In this document: positions 8,799-17,593 of the stretch, piece by piece
Numbering within the stretch: position 1 is the first letter of the stretch
How the letters are laid out: every line of letters starts with the position of its first letter
Source of the DNA: Cohnella pontilimi
GTDB lineage: Bacteria > Bacillota > Bacilli > Paenibacillales > Paenibacillaceae
Reading direction: 5' to 3'
Assembly (NCBI RefSeq): GCF_005049045.1
Contig: NZ_SUPK01000009.1
Span: forward strand, 124,001 to 188,000
DNA: 64,000 nt
The notes under the pieces: generated by a model
Seen by the model: the letters and a program-made list of their open reading frames with translations, nothing else
Database searches by the model: none
Told to the model about the DNA's origin: nothing
Made by a program: the position numbers and the translations under genes

Positions 8799-9635
8799 TT
8801 ACACCGCGTTGCTGCGCCGGCTCGACCGCCGCTGAGCGAAATTGATCCCCAACAGCAACACGAACGAAATCAGCAAAAGCACTACCGCAATGGCCGCTGC
8901 CTGCGCATACTCGTACTGCTCGAGCTTAGTAATGATCAGCAGCGGCGCGATTTCCGTCTTCATCGGCATGTTGCCGGAGATGAAGACGACCGATCCGTAT
9001 TCCCCGATGCCTCGGGCGAACGCCAGCGCAAACCCGGTGAGCAGCGGAGAGATCAGCTCGGGCAGAATGACCTTCAGGAACGAGCGCCATCGGTATGCGC
9101 CCAGCATCGCTGCGGCTTCTTCGGTGTCTGTTTCCAGCTCCTGCAGCACCGGCTGGACCGTCCGGACCACGAAAGGAGTGCCGATAAAGATCAGTGCGAG
9201 CATGATGCCGAGCGGAGAATAGGCAATCTTGATCCCCAACGGCTCGAACAGTGAACCTATCCAGCCGTTAGGGGCATAAATTGTGGTTAGCGCAATACCC
9301 GCCACCGCCGTCGGCAAGGCGAACGGCAAATCGATGAGCCCGTCGATGATTTTTTTGCCGGGAAACCGATATCGCACCAGTACCCATGCCAGCAGCAAGC
9401 CGATGAAGATATTCGCGAATGCTGCGGACAGCGACGTAAGAATGCTGAGCTTGTAGGAAGCCGCCACCCGCGCATTCGTCACCGTGTCCCACCATTGTCC
9501 GGCCGTCAATCCCGCGGAATGTAGAACGAGAGCGGCAAGCGGGATCAGTACGATCAAACTCAGGTACAGGACCGTAAATCCAAGCGTCAAACGAAATCCA
9601 GGCAGTGCGCGGTCCGTTCTTGTTTTCGCAGCCAT
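8799..9635 (-). CDS. cysT: Sulfate ABC transporter permease CysT
   Basis: This is the partner permease of CysW in sulfate import. The protein (278 aa) has an N-terminal membrane helix ([23 protein letters not shown]), an EAA loop ([27 protein letters not shown]) and [16 protein letters not shown], the CysT counterpart of the CysW motif. It lies 30 nt downstream of the binding-protein gene and 13 nt upstream of cysW, so translation is probably coupled through the operon. Confidence 0.95.
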   Translation of the reverse strand: MAAKTRTDRALPGFRLTLGFTVLYLSLIVLIPLAALVLHSAGLTAGQWWDTVTNARVAASYKLSILTSLSAAFANIFIGLLLAWVLVRYRFPGKKIIDGLIDLPFALPTAVAGIALTTIYAPNGWIGSLFEPLGIKIAYSPLGIMLALIFIGTPFVVRTVQPVLQELETDTEEAAAMLGAYRWRSFLKVILPELISPLLTGFALAFARGIGEYGSVVFISGNMPMKTEIAPLLIITKLEQYEYAQAAAIAVVLLLISFVLLLGINFAQRRSSRRSNAV

Positions 9636-9665
9636 ATCCGGGTTATCCCTTTCGTCGGCCTGCGG

Positions 9666-10742
9666 TTAAGACCCGGGCGTATAAATTTCATCGAAAATTC
9701 CGCCGTCGGCAAAATGCTTTTTCTGGGCGGCCTGCCAGCCGCCGAAATCTTTGTCGATGGTCAGCAGCTTCAACTGCGGGAACTGATCCTTGTGGCGGTC
9801 GGCAACAGACTGCATGCGAGGGCGGTAGAAGTTTTGCGCCGCAATCTCCTGCCCTTGTTCAGAGTAAAGATATTTCAGGTAGGCTTCAGCAGCTTGCCGG
9901 GTCCCCTTCTTGTCGACCACCTTGTCGACAATCGCCACCGGCGGTTCGGCCAAAATACTGAGAGAAGGCGTCACAATTTCAAACTCGTCGCCGAATTCCT
10001 TTTTCGCCAAATACGCCTCATTCTCCCAAGCCAACAGCACATCGCCGATTTTACGCTGGACGAAGGTGTTGGTCGCGTCGCGGGCGCCGGAATCCAGCAC
10101 GGGAACGTTATGGAATAGCGTTTTAATAAACTCTTTGATTTTGGTCTCATCGTTGTTGTTTTGCTGAGCTGCATAGCCCCAAGCCGCCAGGTAATTCCAG
10201 CGTGCTCCCCCGGATGTTTTGGGGTTTGGCGTGATGACCTGGACACCGTCCTTGATCAAATCGTTCCAATCCTTGATCCCTTTCGGATTGCCTTTGCGTA
10301 CGAGGAAAACGATCGTCGACGTGTACGGCGTACTGTTTTGTTCGAACGATTGCTGCCAATCCTTTTTGGTCAAGCCCTTGGCCGCAATCGCATCAATGTC
10401 GTACGCGAGCGCGAGCGTCACCACATCCGCTTCCAAACCGTCGATCACGGCGCGGCTTTGTTTGCCCGAACCGCCATGGGACTGCTTGATCGTCACCGAT
10501 CCGCCGGTTTCTTTTTTCCATTCCTCCGCAAAGCTTTTGTTAAATTGTTCATACAGTTCGCGCGTCGGATCGTAGGACACGTTCAGCAGCTCTACGGGAG
10601 CCGGAACTTTGGCCGATGGGCTCGGACTTGGCGTGACGGAAACTGATGCCGCTGTCCCCTCCTTGTTCGAACCGCAGCCGGAAAGCATCGCGATTAACAG
10701 CACAGCCACCAGAAAAAGACCGAAAAATTTCACTCGTGTCAT
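9666..10742 (-). CDS. sbp: Sulfate-binding lipoprotein of an ABC transporter
   Basis: This 358-aa extracytoplasmic solute-binding protein delivers sulfate to CysTW. It has a lipoprotein signal peptide with lipobox LSGC (Cys at about residue 23), then a Ser/Pro-rich linker, and then the SBP domain starting [17 protein letters not shown]. Typical sulfate-site segments are [24 protein letters not shown] and [27 protein letters not shown] precedes the ATG. It is the first gene of the sbp-cysT-cysW-yezD operon, with a promoter and a CymR-like site just upstream. Confidence 0.96.
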   Translation of the reverse strand: MTRVKFFGLFLVAVLLIAMLSGCGSNKEGTAASVSVTPSPSPSAKVPAPVELLNVSYDPTRELYEQFNKSFAEEWKKETGGSVTIKQSHGGSGKQSRAVIDGLEADVVTLALAYDIDAIAAKGLTKKDWQQSFEQNSTPYTSTIVFLVRKGNPKGIKDWNDLIKDGVQVITPNPKTSGGARWNYLAAWGYAAQQNNNDETKIKEFIKTLFHNVPVLDSGARDATNTFVQRKIGDVLLAWENEAYLAKKEFGDEFEIVTPSLSILAEPPVAIVDKVVDKKGTRQAAEAYLKYLYSEQGQEIAAQNFYRPRMQSVADRHKDQFPQLKLLTIDKDFGGWQAAQKKHFADGGIFDEIYTPGS

Positions 10743-10817
10743 GTAGACACACCCCTCAATCGAAATTGTCGGGAGGAAATTCCGTTCTCTGACTCCGGTG
10801 GTCCGGTCGTAAAGAAT

Positions 10818-10877
10818 ATAATTCCTACCTGTTTAGTTGGTGATTATAGAATATGCGATGGCCTAGCTGAGTGTCAA
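10818..10877 (-). promoter_or_regulatory. Promoter and candidate CymR operator of the sulfate uptake operon
   Basis: On the minus strand TTGACA (10872-10877) is followed after 16-18 bp by a CATATT/TATTCT -10. An imperfect palindrome at 10818-10848 with arms TATAATCACC and AGGAATTATA overlaps the start region and resembles CymR boxes (TAAT...GGAATTA). CymR is the cysteine-metabolism repressor of Bacillales, so repression under cysteine sufficiency is plausible. The assignment rests on motif similarity only. Confidence 0.5.
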
Positions 10878-10926
10878 TAAGTGCCATAAGTAAAATTGAT
10901 AAATCATTTCTGCACGTTATTGGACA

Positions 10927-10960
10927 CAAAAAAAACCGCGAGAGCCTGCGCCCCCGCGGT
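10927..10960 (-). terminator. Terminator after dnaI
   Basis: On the minus strand ACCGCG pairs with CGCGGT around a C/G-rich loop and is followed by eight T. It ends the dnaB-dnaI transcript. Confidence 0.85.
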
Positions 10961-10991
10961 CTGTATGAGTGTCAAAGATTGCGGATACGGA

Positions 10992-11939
10992 TTATCCCCG
11001 CTGATTCCGTCCCCGAACGTGTACTACTTGGACGAAGGGACGGACGCGGTCCATCAACCGCTGGCCTTTGTGCATTTCCTCGCCTTCCTTGTGCGTAAAG
11101 CTGAAATGCTTCTCCAGAGCGTCCAAATCGTGATTCGAGGTGTAAAACGTCGGCTTGCGGTTCATCCGGTAATTCAAAATCGCACCCACAACGTGGTCCC
11201 GCACCCAAGGGCTTAAATTTTCCGCACCAATATCGTCGAACACGAGCAGATCCGCTTCTTTCATGAGCGTGATTGTTTCTTTCAGCTTCTGGGGCTCCAG
11301 CATGAGCGCCTTGACGTCTTCGACAAAGTCGGGCATGTACACCATGACGCCGGTGAAACCTTTTTTGGCCAATTTTTGCAGCAAATAGCCGGCCATGTAG
11401 GTTTTGCCCGTGCCGAACGAGCCGACCAGATAGAGGCCGTGCTTTTGCAGGCCTTGTTCCTTGGTGACTGCCACATAAGCCAAGAGCTCATGCACGGCAA
11501 GCGAGCGGTCCTCGTCCAGATTGTCCATTTCCATTTCGTCGTAAGTCTCGCCGAAGATGGTCTCATCGACGAAGAAGCCGGTGATCCGGCGGCGGATTTG
11601 CTGCTGGTGCTCGTAGGCCGTCCATTTGGCGCATGGCGATTTGTGATCCGTAATTTGCCAGCGCCCGTTCACTTCGGAGCAGGTAATGACCGTCGAATGA
11701 CCCTGCATGTCGTTCGGACATTGCTCCAACCCGGGACAAGCTTTGCAATTGCGATATTCCTTCGACATCTGATAGAGACGGTTCAAATTGGCGCGGAGAA
11801 CCGATTCTCCCATGTCCGGATACCGTTCCCGAAGCTTCTGAACGAGCGGATCTCGCAGCACTTCCGACATAAGCCGCTCTGAGTCGCCGGCAAAGCGGGT
11901 CACCGACACACCTTTCAGCGCCTCTTTCAACGATTCCAT
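10992..11939 (-). CDS. dnaI: Primosomal protein DnaI (helicase loader)
   Basis: DnaI is the AAA+ loader that delivers the replicative helicase DnaC to the origin or to restart forks in Bacillales. This 315-aa protein has an N-terminal helicase-interaction part with a zinc-site cluster (CKACPGLEQCPN, then a later ITCSEV), a Walker A in GSFGTGKTYMA and a Walker B in DLLVFDDIGAE. The ATG follows GGGAGGGAGGAA. It lies 18 nt downstream of dnaB; the dnaB-dnaI pair is the standard Bacillales arrangement. Confidence 0.97.
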   Translation of the reverse strand: MESLKEALKGVSVTRFAGDSERLMSEVLRDPLVQKLRERYPDMGESVLRANLNRLYQMSKEYRNCKACPGLEQCPNDMQGHSTVITCSEVNGRWQITDHKSPCAKWTAYEHQQQIRRRITGFFVDETIFGETYDEMEMDNLDEDRSLAVHELLAYVAVTKEQGLQKHGLYLVGSFGTGKTYMAGYLLQKLAKKGFTGVMVYMPDFVEDVKALMLEPQKLKETITLMKEADLLVFDDIGAENLSPWVRDHVVGAILNYRMNRKPTFYTSNHDLDALEKHFSFTHKEGEEMHKGQRLMDRVRPFVQVVHVRGRNQRG

Positions 11940-11957
11940 GCTGGTTCCTCCCTCCCG

Positions 11958-13451
11958 TTAGTTGTGATCCGGCGCATGATCGCCTTTCAGCTTCCGTGCC
12001 AACTCTCTCATCTTCTCGCGCTCTTCCGGGGAAATCTCCCGTACGGGTCCCGCGTCCCCCACGACCGGAATCGAGGGCTTGCGGCGCTGCGTCTTGGTCC
12101 GCGAGGAGCCGCCCGCCGGTTGGTCCGCTTCCCCGCGCCGGCGCTTCTCGAGCGTGGCGTTCAGCTTCTGCTGTTCGCGAATGTAGGCCGCGGCTTTCTC
12201 GAACGTGTCGATGCCTTTGGCCAGCATATTGGACGCGATGGAATCGATAAACGCATGGGTGAGCCTCTGTGCGTGCTTCATGCCGAATATGTAGTGCGCC
12301 AGCACGTTAATGACCGGCTCCGGCAATTTATAATTCAGGTCGATCCGCTCGAAAATCCGGACGAACGAGTCGGGCACCGCCCCGGGAAAATGTTTCTCCA
12401 GCATCCGCGTGTACGGTTCGTTCCGAAGCATCCGGTTGTACCGCTCCGGCGTCAGCGTGCCTTGGAACCGTTCCGGCACGTCCAGCAGCACAGCGGCATC
12501 TTCCGGCTCCACGCCGGCATCTTCGCTTTCCGCGTGTCCGCGAGACTCGCCTCTGGACAAGAAGCGCTCCCGCTCCTCGTCACGCTTGCGATCCTGCCTG
12601 TAAATCAAATGGGCGCGGCGGTTCAGTTCATCCCATAACAGGGTGCCGTCCGTCCCGAAAATCCCGTCCTCGTCCAGTAGGCGGCAAATTTCAGGCACAT
12701 CCAGATCGTACTTGTAAGCGAGAAAATTGAGCTGAGCCATGGACTCGGGCGCCCGGCCCAATCGCTCGACCAAACCGCGGTTCGCCGCACCTCTCGGAAA
12801 CCGAAGCAGCATGTCGGCGTGTCGGATCCTCTCCGGCGGCTGTGCCGATTCACGTGCGGGCGCCGTTTCGGTCCAGCCGCTGTCCAACTCGGGATCCACC
12901 GGTCCGGTACCAATCTGAAACAGCTCGTAAAACGGAACGGTCACCTCTTCCCGGTTCACGAATCGGGCGAGCTCGGCCGGCGGTTCGGAGATGAAGCCGC
13001 GCTTGAGCTCGAGCAGCGCAGGCTTGCCGATTTTGTCCCGGAGCAGCAAGGTCAGATGAAGGTTCGAAAAAAACTCGGAAGCGCCGAGCGGAGATTGCAG
13101 CGCATACTCGAACAACGTCTCTTCCGTTAACGGATTATGATGGCGGAACACCTGCAGAAGCCCAACTGCCTCCAGGCGGGAAGCGGCTTCGATCAGCGTT
13201 TTGCGGCCTGCGGCGTTCGGCTCCAGACCGAGTCCGAGGAACAAAGCGCGCTGAGAGTCCGGCCGGGTGCAGCCGGCCGAGTCTTCCGCGATGAAGTGAT
13301 AGAGAAAATGATAGAGTCCGGCCGAGAAAGCGCCGATCATCGGTTGATAGAGCGAAGCCAAAAGCTTGCGCTTCAACCCGTCGAGGGCGAATTCCCGGCA
13401 GACGAAGAAACGATGGTTCTCTGTAAATTCCAAAATATTCGACACACGCAT
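11958..13451 (-). CDS. dnaB: Replication initiation/membrane attachment protein DnaB
   Basis: This is the Firmicutes DnaB, a co-loader of the replicative helicase and a primosome component, not the E. coli helicase. The protein is 497 aa with a winged-helix N-terminal region starting ILEFTENHRFFVCREF. A C-terminal DnaB/DnaD (DDBH2-type) helical domain covers roughly ERIDLNYKLPEPVINVLAHYI, followed by a charged tail. The start has only a weak RBS, and an in-frame downstream start is not excluded. It is translated just upstream of dnaI. Confidence 0.95.
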   Translation of the reverse strand: MRVSNILEFTENHRFFVCREFALDGLKRKLLASLYQPMIGAFSAGLYHFLYHFIAEDSAGCTRPDSQRALFLGLGLEPNAAGRKTLIEAASRLEAVGLLQVFRHHNPLTEETLFEYALQSPLGASEFFSNLHLTLLLRDKIGKPALLELKRGFISEPPAELARFVNREEVTVPFYELFQIGTGPVDPELDSGWTETAPARESAQPPERIRHADMLLRFPRGAANRGLVERLGRAPESMAQLNFLAYKYDLDVPEICRLLDEDGIFGTDGTLLWDELNRRAHLIYRQDRKRDEERERFLSRGESRGHAESEDAGVEPEDAAVLLDVPERFQGTLTPERYNRMLRNEPYTRMLEKHFPGAVPDSFVRIFERIDLNYKLPEPVINVLAHYIFGMKHAQRLTHAFIDSIASNMLAKGIDTFEKAAAYIREQQKLNATLEKRRRGEADQPAGGSSRTKTQRRKPSIPVVGDAGPVREISPEEREKMRELARKLKGDHAPDHN

Positions 13452-13522
13452 TCGGAATTCGACAACTCTTTTCCGTGGAATGGTCTCTCTATTCTAGCAC
13501 AAAGCAGAACTCGAAAGAGTGA

Positions 13523-13553
13523 AAATAAAAACACGATTCACTGGGAATCGTGT
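13523..13553 (-). terminator. Terminator of the alpha/beta hydrolase gene
   Basis: A minus-strand stem ACACGATTC / GAATCGTGT is followed by TTTTTATTTT in the gap between the hydrolase stop and the dnaB start. Confidence 0.8.
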
Positions 13554-13570
13554 CTTGATTTGAAATCTTT

Positions 13571-14437
13571 TTACGTTCGAAGCTGCGGTTCCGGGTCGTC
13601 CCTATTTTCCAACATCCAGGTGTCCGGACCGGGTGGACGGCCGGGCGTCGGCTGGTCTTCCCGCTTCTCATCACGGGGCTCCAGCCATAGCCGGATCGCG
13701 CCGGCGATCGGATCCGCCGCATAAGTCGGAAGAAAATGCTTTTTCCCCCGGATAAAAGCGGTGGACGCGTTCGGCAGCCCTTGCTTCATCGTCCGCATGT
13801 GTTTGTGAAATTGCCGGTCTTTCTCGCCGCATACCAGAAGAACGGGCTGCTTAATTTCCGGAAGCCGGTTCTCCGCTGAATAGCGGAGACCGCTGTCGAA
13901 ATATTCCCGCCATTTGGCGACGTCACCGGACAGCGTCTCTCTTCGCAGGTTGCGGTATGTTTGGGTATTGTCCGAGTTCACCCACAGAATCGGAGCGGCA
14001 ACCGAATCCCTCGCCCCCCACCGGCTCGCGATGCTTCCCGCACGCAGCCTTCCCCGGAGCCTCCAGCCGGTCGCTTTGGCCAGTCCGCCTAAGAGCACGG
14101 CTCCGCTGAACCGGTTGGGATGCGTCAGCAGCGCTTCGAGCGCCACCATTGATGCCATGGAATAGGTGCATAAATAGGCGGACGAAATGTCGAGTGCGTC
14201 CATCAGCTGCCGAGTATCTTCCACAAGCAGCGGAATGGTGAGCCGGGTACCGGATGTGCCGCTGTGTCCGTGTCCGCGGAAATCGAACATCAACGTCCGG
14301 TAATCCTGCGATAAATCGTTGCGCAAATACGTGAACACGCGGCTGCCGATACAAGGCGGGTGGAGGAAAACGATCGGCACCCCTTTGCCTTGCAAATGGT
14401 AATGCAGATCGACGCCGTTGACATGAATCATGGGCAT
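13571..14437 (-). CDS. Alpha/beta hydrolase fold protein
   Basis: This 288-aa protein has the alpha/beta hydrolase fold. It opens with MPMIHVNGVDLHYHLQGKG, the oxyanion region reads VFLHPPCIG, the acid residue lies in LLVCGEKDRQFH, and the catalytic His is in RGKKHFLP. The nucleophile elbow is unusual: TYSMAS replaces the normal GxSxG, so Ser is kept but both Gly are lost. The start at 14437 follows GAGGTGA; the frame extends further without a site. The C-terminus carries a basic/Pro-rich tail. It overlaps no neighbour and has its own terminator. Its substrate is unknown. Confidence 0.8.
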   Translation of the reverse strand: MPMIHVNGVDLHYHLQGKGVPIVFLHPPCIGSRVFTYLRNDLSQDYRTLMFDFRGHGHSGTSGTRLTIPLLVEDTRQLMDALDISSAYLCTYSMASMVALEALLTHPNRFSGAVLLGGLAKATGWRLRGRLRAGSIASRWGARDSVAAPILWVNSDNTQTYRNLRRETLSGDVAKWREYFDSGLRYSAENRLPEIKQPVLLVCGEKDRQFHKHMRTMKQGLPNASTAFIRGKKHFLPTYAADPIAGAIRLWLEPRDEKREDQPTPGRPPGPDTWMLENRDDPEPQLRT

Positions 14438-14465
14438 GCGAAGGTCACCTCGGACACGTTTTCCG

Positions 14466-14876
14466 TTAGCCTGCCCGATTTTCACCTGTTTCCATCCGGA
14501 ACACCCAAAACCGGCTGCCTGCGTAGTTAACGGCAAGCGACGCTAAAATTGAGACTGCTTTAGCCGCCGCCGGCGACCAGCCGAGCCCGTGCTGCAGCCC
14601 CAGGAGCACCGCGGTGGCGCAAGCCAGCGACAGCCCATTAACCGCTACGAAACGCAGCAACTCGCGCCCATTCACCTTACCCGCGGCTCGAAACGTCCAT
14701 TTACGATTCCACCAATAGCTGTTCGCGATGCCGCAGCTGAAAGATGCGACTTGCGCTCCTGCGGAAGGAACGCCGAACGTATACACCAAAAGCATAAAAA
14801 CGGCGAAATCCACGCCGGTGTTCAACACCCCGACAAGCGCGAATTTCGCCATGCGAATTTGCTCCGGACGCAACAT
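14466..14876 (-). CDS. GtrA family membrane protein
   Basis: This 136-aa protein has four predicted membrane helices and fits the GtrA/DPMS-associated family. Members take part in moving or using polyprenyl-linked sugars for cell surface polysaccharides. The family pattern is seen in FALVGVLNTGVDFAVFMLL, SYWWNRKWTF and the final NYAGSRFWVFR. ATG at 14876 has AGGAGG 7 nt upstream. It lies 23 nt after the yuiB-like gene and 28 nt before the hydrolase, so the three may share a transcript. No glycosyltransferase lies beside it. Confidence 0.87.
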   Translation of the reverse strand: MLRPEQIRMAKFALVGVLNTGVDFAVFMLLVYTFGVPSAGAQVASFSCGIANSYWWNRKWTFRAAGKVNGRELLRFVAVNGLSLACATAVLLGLQHGLGWSPAAAKAVSILASLAVNYAGSRFWVFRMETGENRAG

Positions 14877-14899
14877 GATGAAGCCTCCTGTCCGCCTGT

Positions 14900-15196
14900 T
14901 CAAAACATTTTATAGCCGCCTCTTCGCAATTTGCGAATCGTCCAGCCGCTTACATACGTACCCGCGATGCTTGCCAGAGCCGGAGGAAGAAACATGGCCG
15001 CGTACGAACCGAGCGTCAGTTCCGGCTTCCAGAAGTGCCATAGGCCGAGCGGAAGAACGAGGATGACGAACAGCCACAGCGGCAGCCAGGTCGTTTTGAT
15101 CAACATGTTCAAAATGAAACCGATGCCGAAAAACAGCACGAAAAACAGCAAGCTTCCGACGATTTCCATCAATGTCGATATAAAAGCATCACGCAA
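14900..15196 (-). CDS. yuiB: YuiB family membrane protein
   Basis: This 98-aa integral membrane protein has three predicted helices and ends in GGYKMF, like Bacillus YuiB. The start is TTG, with GGGAGG 9 nt upstream. In Bacillus yuiB sits beside the yumB/yumC respiratory genes, and here it lies close to NDH-2 and yumC, which supports the assignment. Its function is unknown. Confidence 0.8.
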   Translation of the reverse strand: MRDAFISTLMEIVGSLLFFVLFFGIGFILNMLIKTTWLPLWLFVILVLPLGLWHFWKPELTLGSYAAMFLPPALASIAGTYVSGWTIRKLRRGGYKMF

Positions 15197-15339
15197 GTGC
15201 GGTGGCCTCCCAAGTGAAAACTTTCTTCACTCAGTTTACAAGAACGCTTTCGGAGGAGTCAAACGAACAGGATGTGAACAATTCCGGCAACTCTGCTACA
15301 ATATAGGCATTCTGTTGAGATGGACAAGGAGAGATGAAC

Positions 15340-16086
15340 ATGAGCGAAGCCGCCCAAACGCTGGAGGGCTGGTATGCGCTGCACGATTTTCGCAGCATCG
15401 ATTGGACCGCATGGAACGCCGCTGCCACTGCCGAGCGGGAAGAAGCCCTGAGCGGGCTGATGGAGCTGATCGGCCAGTGGGAAAGCGTGGAAGAGCGCAA
15501 GGAAGGAAGTCTGGCTCTCTACGCGATCGTCGGGCAAAAAGCGGATCTGGTTTTCATGCATTTGCGCGAAACGCTGGAAGAGCTGAACGCCATCGAAAAT
15601 GAGTTCAACCGTTCGGCAATCGCCCAGTTCACGAAAAAGGAATATTCCTATGTCAGCGTGGTCGAATTGAGCAACTACATGGGGCAGCCGGGCGTCGATC
15701 CGATGCAGGTACCGGAAATTTCGGCGCGGCTGAAGCCGATTTTGCCGAAATCCGGCCATATTTGCTTCTACCCGATGAACAAGCGGCGTCAGCTTACCGA
15801 CAACTGGTATATGCTGCCGATGGAAGACCGCAGAAATATGATGAGAAGCCACGGTATGATCGGCCGTTCGTACGCCGGCAAAGTGAAGCAAATCATTACC
15901 GGCTCGGTCGGCTTCGACGACTGGGAATGGGGCGTTACGCTGTTTGCGGACGATGCCCTGCAATTCAAGAAGCTCGTGTACGAAATGCGCTTTGATGAAG
16001 TGAGCGCGCGGTACGGAGAGTTCGGCCCGTTCTATGTGGGCAACCGGCTCTCCAGAGAGTCTCTGGCGGAGCTGCTGCGCGGATAA
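15340..16086 (+). CDS. hemQ: Coproheme decarboxylase HemQ (chlorite dismutase family)
   Basis: HemQ decarboxylates Fe-coproporphyrin III to protoheme with hydrogen peroxide, the final step of the Gram-positive coproporphyrin-dependent heme pathway. The protein (248 aa) matches the YwfI/HemQ pattern throughout, with [18 protein letters not shown] and the heme-ligand segment [10 protein letters not shown]. The second ATG (15340) is chosen because AAGGAGAG lies 7 nt before it but abuts the first ATG (15334). The heme supply fits the heme A genes ctaA and ctaB found later. A bidirectional terminator follows. Confidence 0.95.
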   Translation: MSEAAQTLEGWYALHDFRSIDWTAWNAAATAEREEALSGLMELIGQWESVEERKEGSLALYAIVGQKADLVFMHLRETLEELNAIENEFNRSAIAQFTKKEYSYVSVVELSNYMGQPGVDPMQVPEISARLKPILPKSGHICFYPMNKRRQLTDNWYMLPMEDRRNMMRSHGMIGRSYAGKVKQIITGSVGFDDWEWGVTLFADDALQFKKLVYEMRFDEVSARYGEFGPFYVGNRLSRESLAELLRG

Positions 16087-16105
16087 AGAACTTCAGTGAC
16101 ATGAA

Positions 16106-16136
16106 CAAAAAGGCAACCCACACGGGTTGCCTTTTT
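16106..16136. terminator. Bidirectional terminator between hemQ and NDH-2
   Basis: A perfect 13-bp stem AAAAAGGCAACCC / GGGTTGCCTTTTT around ACAC serves both convergent genes. Confidence 0.9.
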
Positions 16137-16151
16137 CGCGCGTTCTATGGC

Positions 16152-17345
16152 TTACAGGAACTTGCCTTTGCGAAGAACCAGCGGGATACCGCCGATGATA
16201 AACAAATACCGGAGATCGATCGCTTTTTTGAGCCACGCAGCCACGCGGCCTTTGTACTTCTTGCCGAACGCGATGCCGATCGCTTCGCCTTTGCCGAGCG
16301 ACGCCACCGTGCCCTTGCTTTGGAACGTAAAAGGCTTCAGCGATTGATTGCGGATGGAGGCGACCAGGTTGTGGGCGCAGTTGACGCCTTCCTGCATTGC
16401 GATCTGGGCGGTCGGCGGGTAAGGACGGCCTTCCGGATTGAATACCAGAGAGTTGTCGCCCAAAACGAACACATTGTCGTGGCCCGGCGCGCGCAGGAAC
16501 TCGTCGACTTTGACGCGTCCGCGCATCGTTTCGAAGCCGGCTTCCTCGATCAGGCGGTTTCCGCGGATACCGCCTGTCCAAATGACGGTTGCCGCTTTGA
16601 TTTCTTCGCCGTCGCCGACGATGACGCCATCCGGCTTGCATTCCTTGATGGCGGTGCCGATGCGGAACGTGACGCCTTTCTTCTGCAGCACTTCCATGGC
16701 GTATTGGACCAGCTCCGGATCAAAGCCCGGCAGTGCTGTCGGGGCCGCTTCGATGTTGTAAATTTTGACGAGCGAAGGATCGACGTCGAATTGCTTGCAC
16801 AGCTCCGGAATACGGTCGGACAGCTCGCCCACGAACTCGATGCCCGTGAAGCCCGCGCCCCCGACGACGAACGTCAGGTAATCCGTGCGATGCGGCTCGC
16901 GCTTGAAACGCGCGAATTGATACTCGATATGTTCGCGGATCAAGCGAACGGAGTTGATGCTTCGGATATTCATGGCGTGCTCGGCCATGCCCGGAATGCC
17001 GAACGTTTCCGGCTCGCCGCCGAGGGCGATGACCAAATAATCGTAGGAGAGCGTTCCGTCTTCGAGAATGACTTTGCGGTCTTGCGGACGAATTTGGACG
17101 ACAGTCGATTTCACGAAATCGATTTTAAATTCGTCGATCAGCTTCGAGATATTCACCCGGGCGTTCTCCGGGTTGTCCGTACCGGCCGCCGGCATGTGAA
17201 GATGCGTCGTGATGTAGTGATAGTCATGCTTGTTGACCAGCGTTACATCCGCTTCATTGTAATTCAGTTCCTTTTGGAGCCGAAGGGAGGTCAGTACGCC
17301 GCCGTACCCGGCTCCCAGGATGACAATCTTCGGTATGCTGCTCAT
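16152..17345 (-). CDS. ndh: Type II NADH dehydrogenase (NDH-2, YumB-like)
   Basis: This single-subunit, non-proton-pumping enzyme oxidises NADH and reduces menaquinone at the inner face of the membrane. The protein (397 aa) has an FAD-binding motif VILGAGYGGVLTS, an NADH-binding motif VVGGAGFTGIEFVGEL, and a C-terminal hydrophobic/amphipathic segment (AIDLRYLFIIGGIPLVL) typical of membrane docking. The frame reaches 17360, but MSSIPKIVILG at 17345 is the usual N-terminus. It is divergent from yumC, and a Rex-like operator lies 36 bp upstream, which fits redox control by the NADH/NAD ratio. Confidence 0.94.
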   Translation of the reverse strand: MSSIPKIVILGAGYGGVLTSLRLQKELNYNEADVTLVNKHDYHYITTHLHMPAAGTDNPENARVNISKLIDEFKIDFVKSTVVQIRPQDRKVILEDGTLSYDYLVIALGGEPETFGIPGMAEHAMNIRSINSVRLIREHIEYQFARFKREPHRTDYLTFVVGGAGFTGIEFVGELSDRIPELCKQFDVDPSLVKIYNIEAAPTALPGFDPELVQYAMEVLQKKGVTFRIGTAIKECKPDGVIVGDGEEIKAATVIWTGGIRGNRLIEEAGFETMRGRVKVDEFLRAPGHDNVFVLGDNSLVFNPEGRPYPPTAQIAMQEGVNCAHNLVASIRNQSLKPFTFQSKGTVASLGKGEAIGIAFGKKYKGRVAAWLKKAIDLRYLFIIGGIPLVLRKGKFL

Positions 17346-17380
17346 CGCAATCCCATCCAATCGTTTTTATGTTTTTTAGT

Positions 17381-17398
17381 TTGTGAAAAATTACACAA
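17381..17398. promoter_or_regulatory. Rex-like operator in the ndh-yumC intergenic region
   Basis: The sequence TTGTGAAAAATTACACAA matches the Rex consensus (TTGTGA, six A/T, TCACAA) with one mismatch in the right half. A second half-site (TTGTGAAAATG on the minus strand, near 17473-17483) lies nearby. Rex is the NADH-sensing repressor of respiration genes in Gram-positive bacteria and is known to control ndh in Bacillus. The match was made by eye. Confidence 0.65.
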
Positions 17399-17593
17399 TG
17401 TCCGTCATCGCCTTGCTTCCGCTTGGCTATACAGATGAATCATATCGGCTTTCTTCTCAATTTTCAAGGTTCATTTTCACAATAATCATTGGGCAACTCC
17501 ACAAAAAAACTTTTCTTGCAGGTTTCACAAGCTTATAATGAGGAAAAATAGTTTCGACAGGTTTTTTCCAGTCCTGACGGAGGTGCACATCGC

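Noticed and set aside
10743..10900. SAM riboswitch (S-box) upstream of sbp
   Set aside because: The leader is too short and the conserved S-box blocks are absent; a protein operator fits better.
16101..17438. Plus-strand ORF of 445 codons opposite NDH-2
   Set aside because: It covers the terminator and the whole of ndh on the other strand; its product has a composition typical of shadows (Arg, Asp and Phe-rich) and no motifs.
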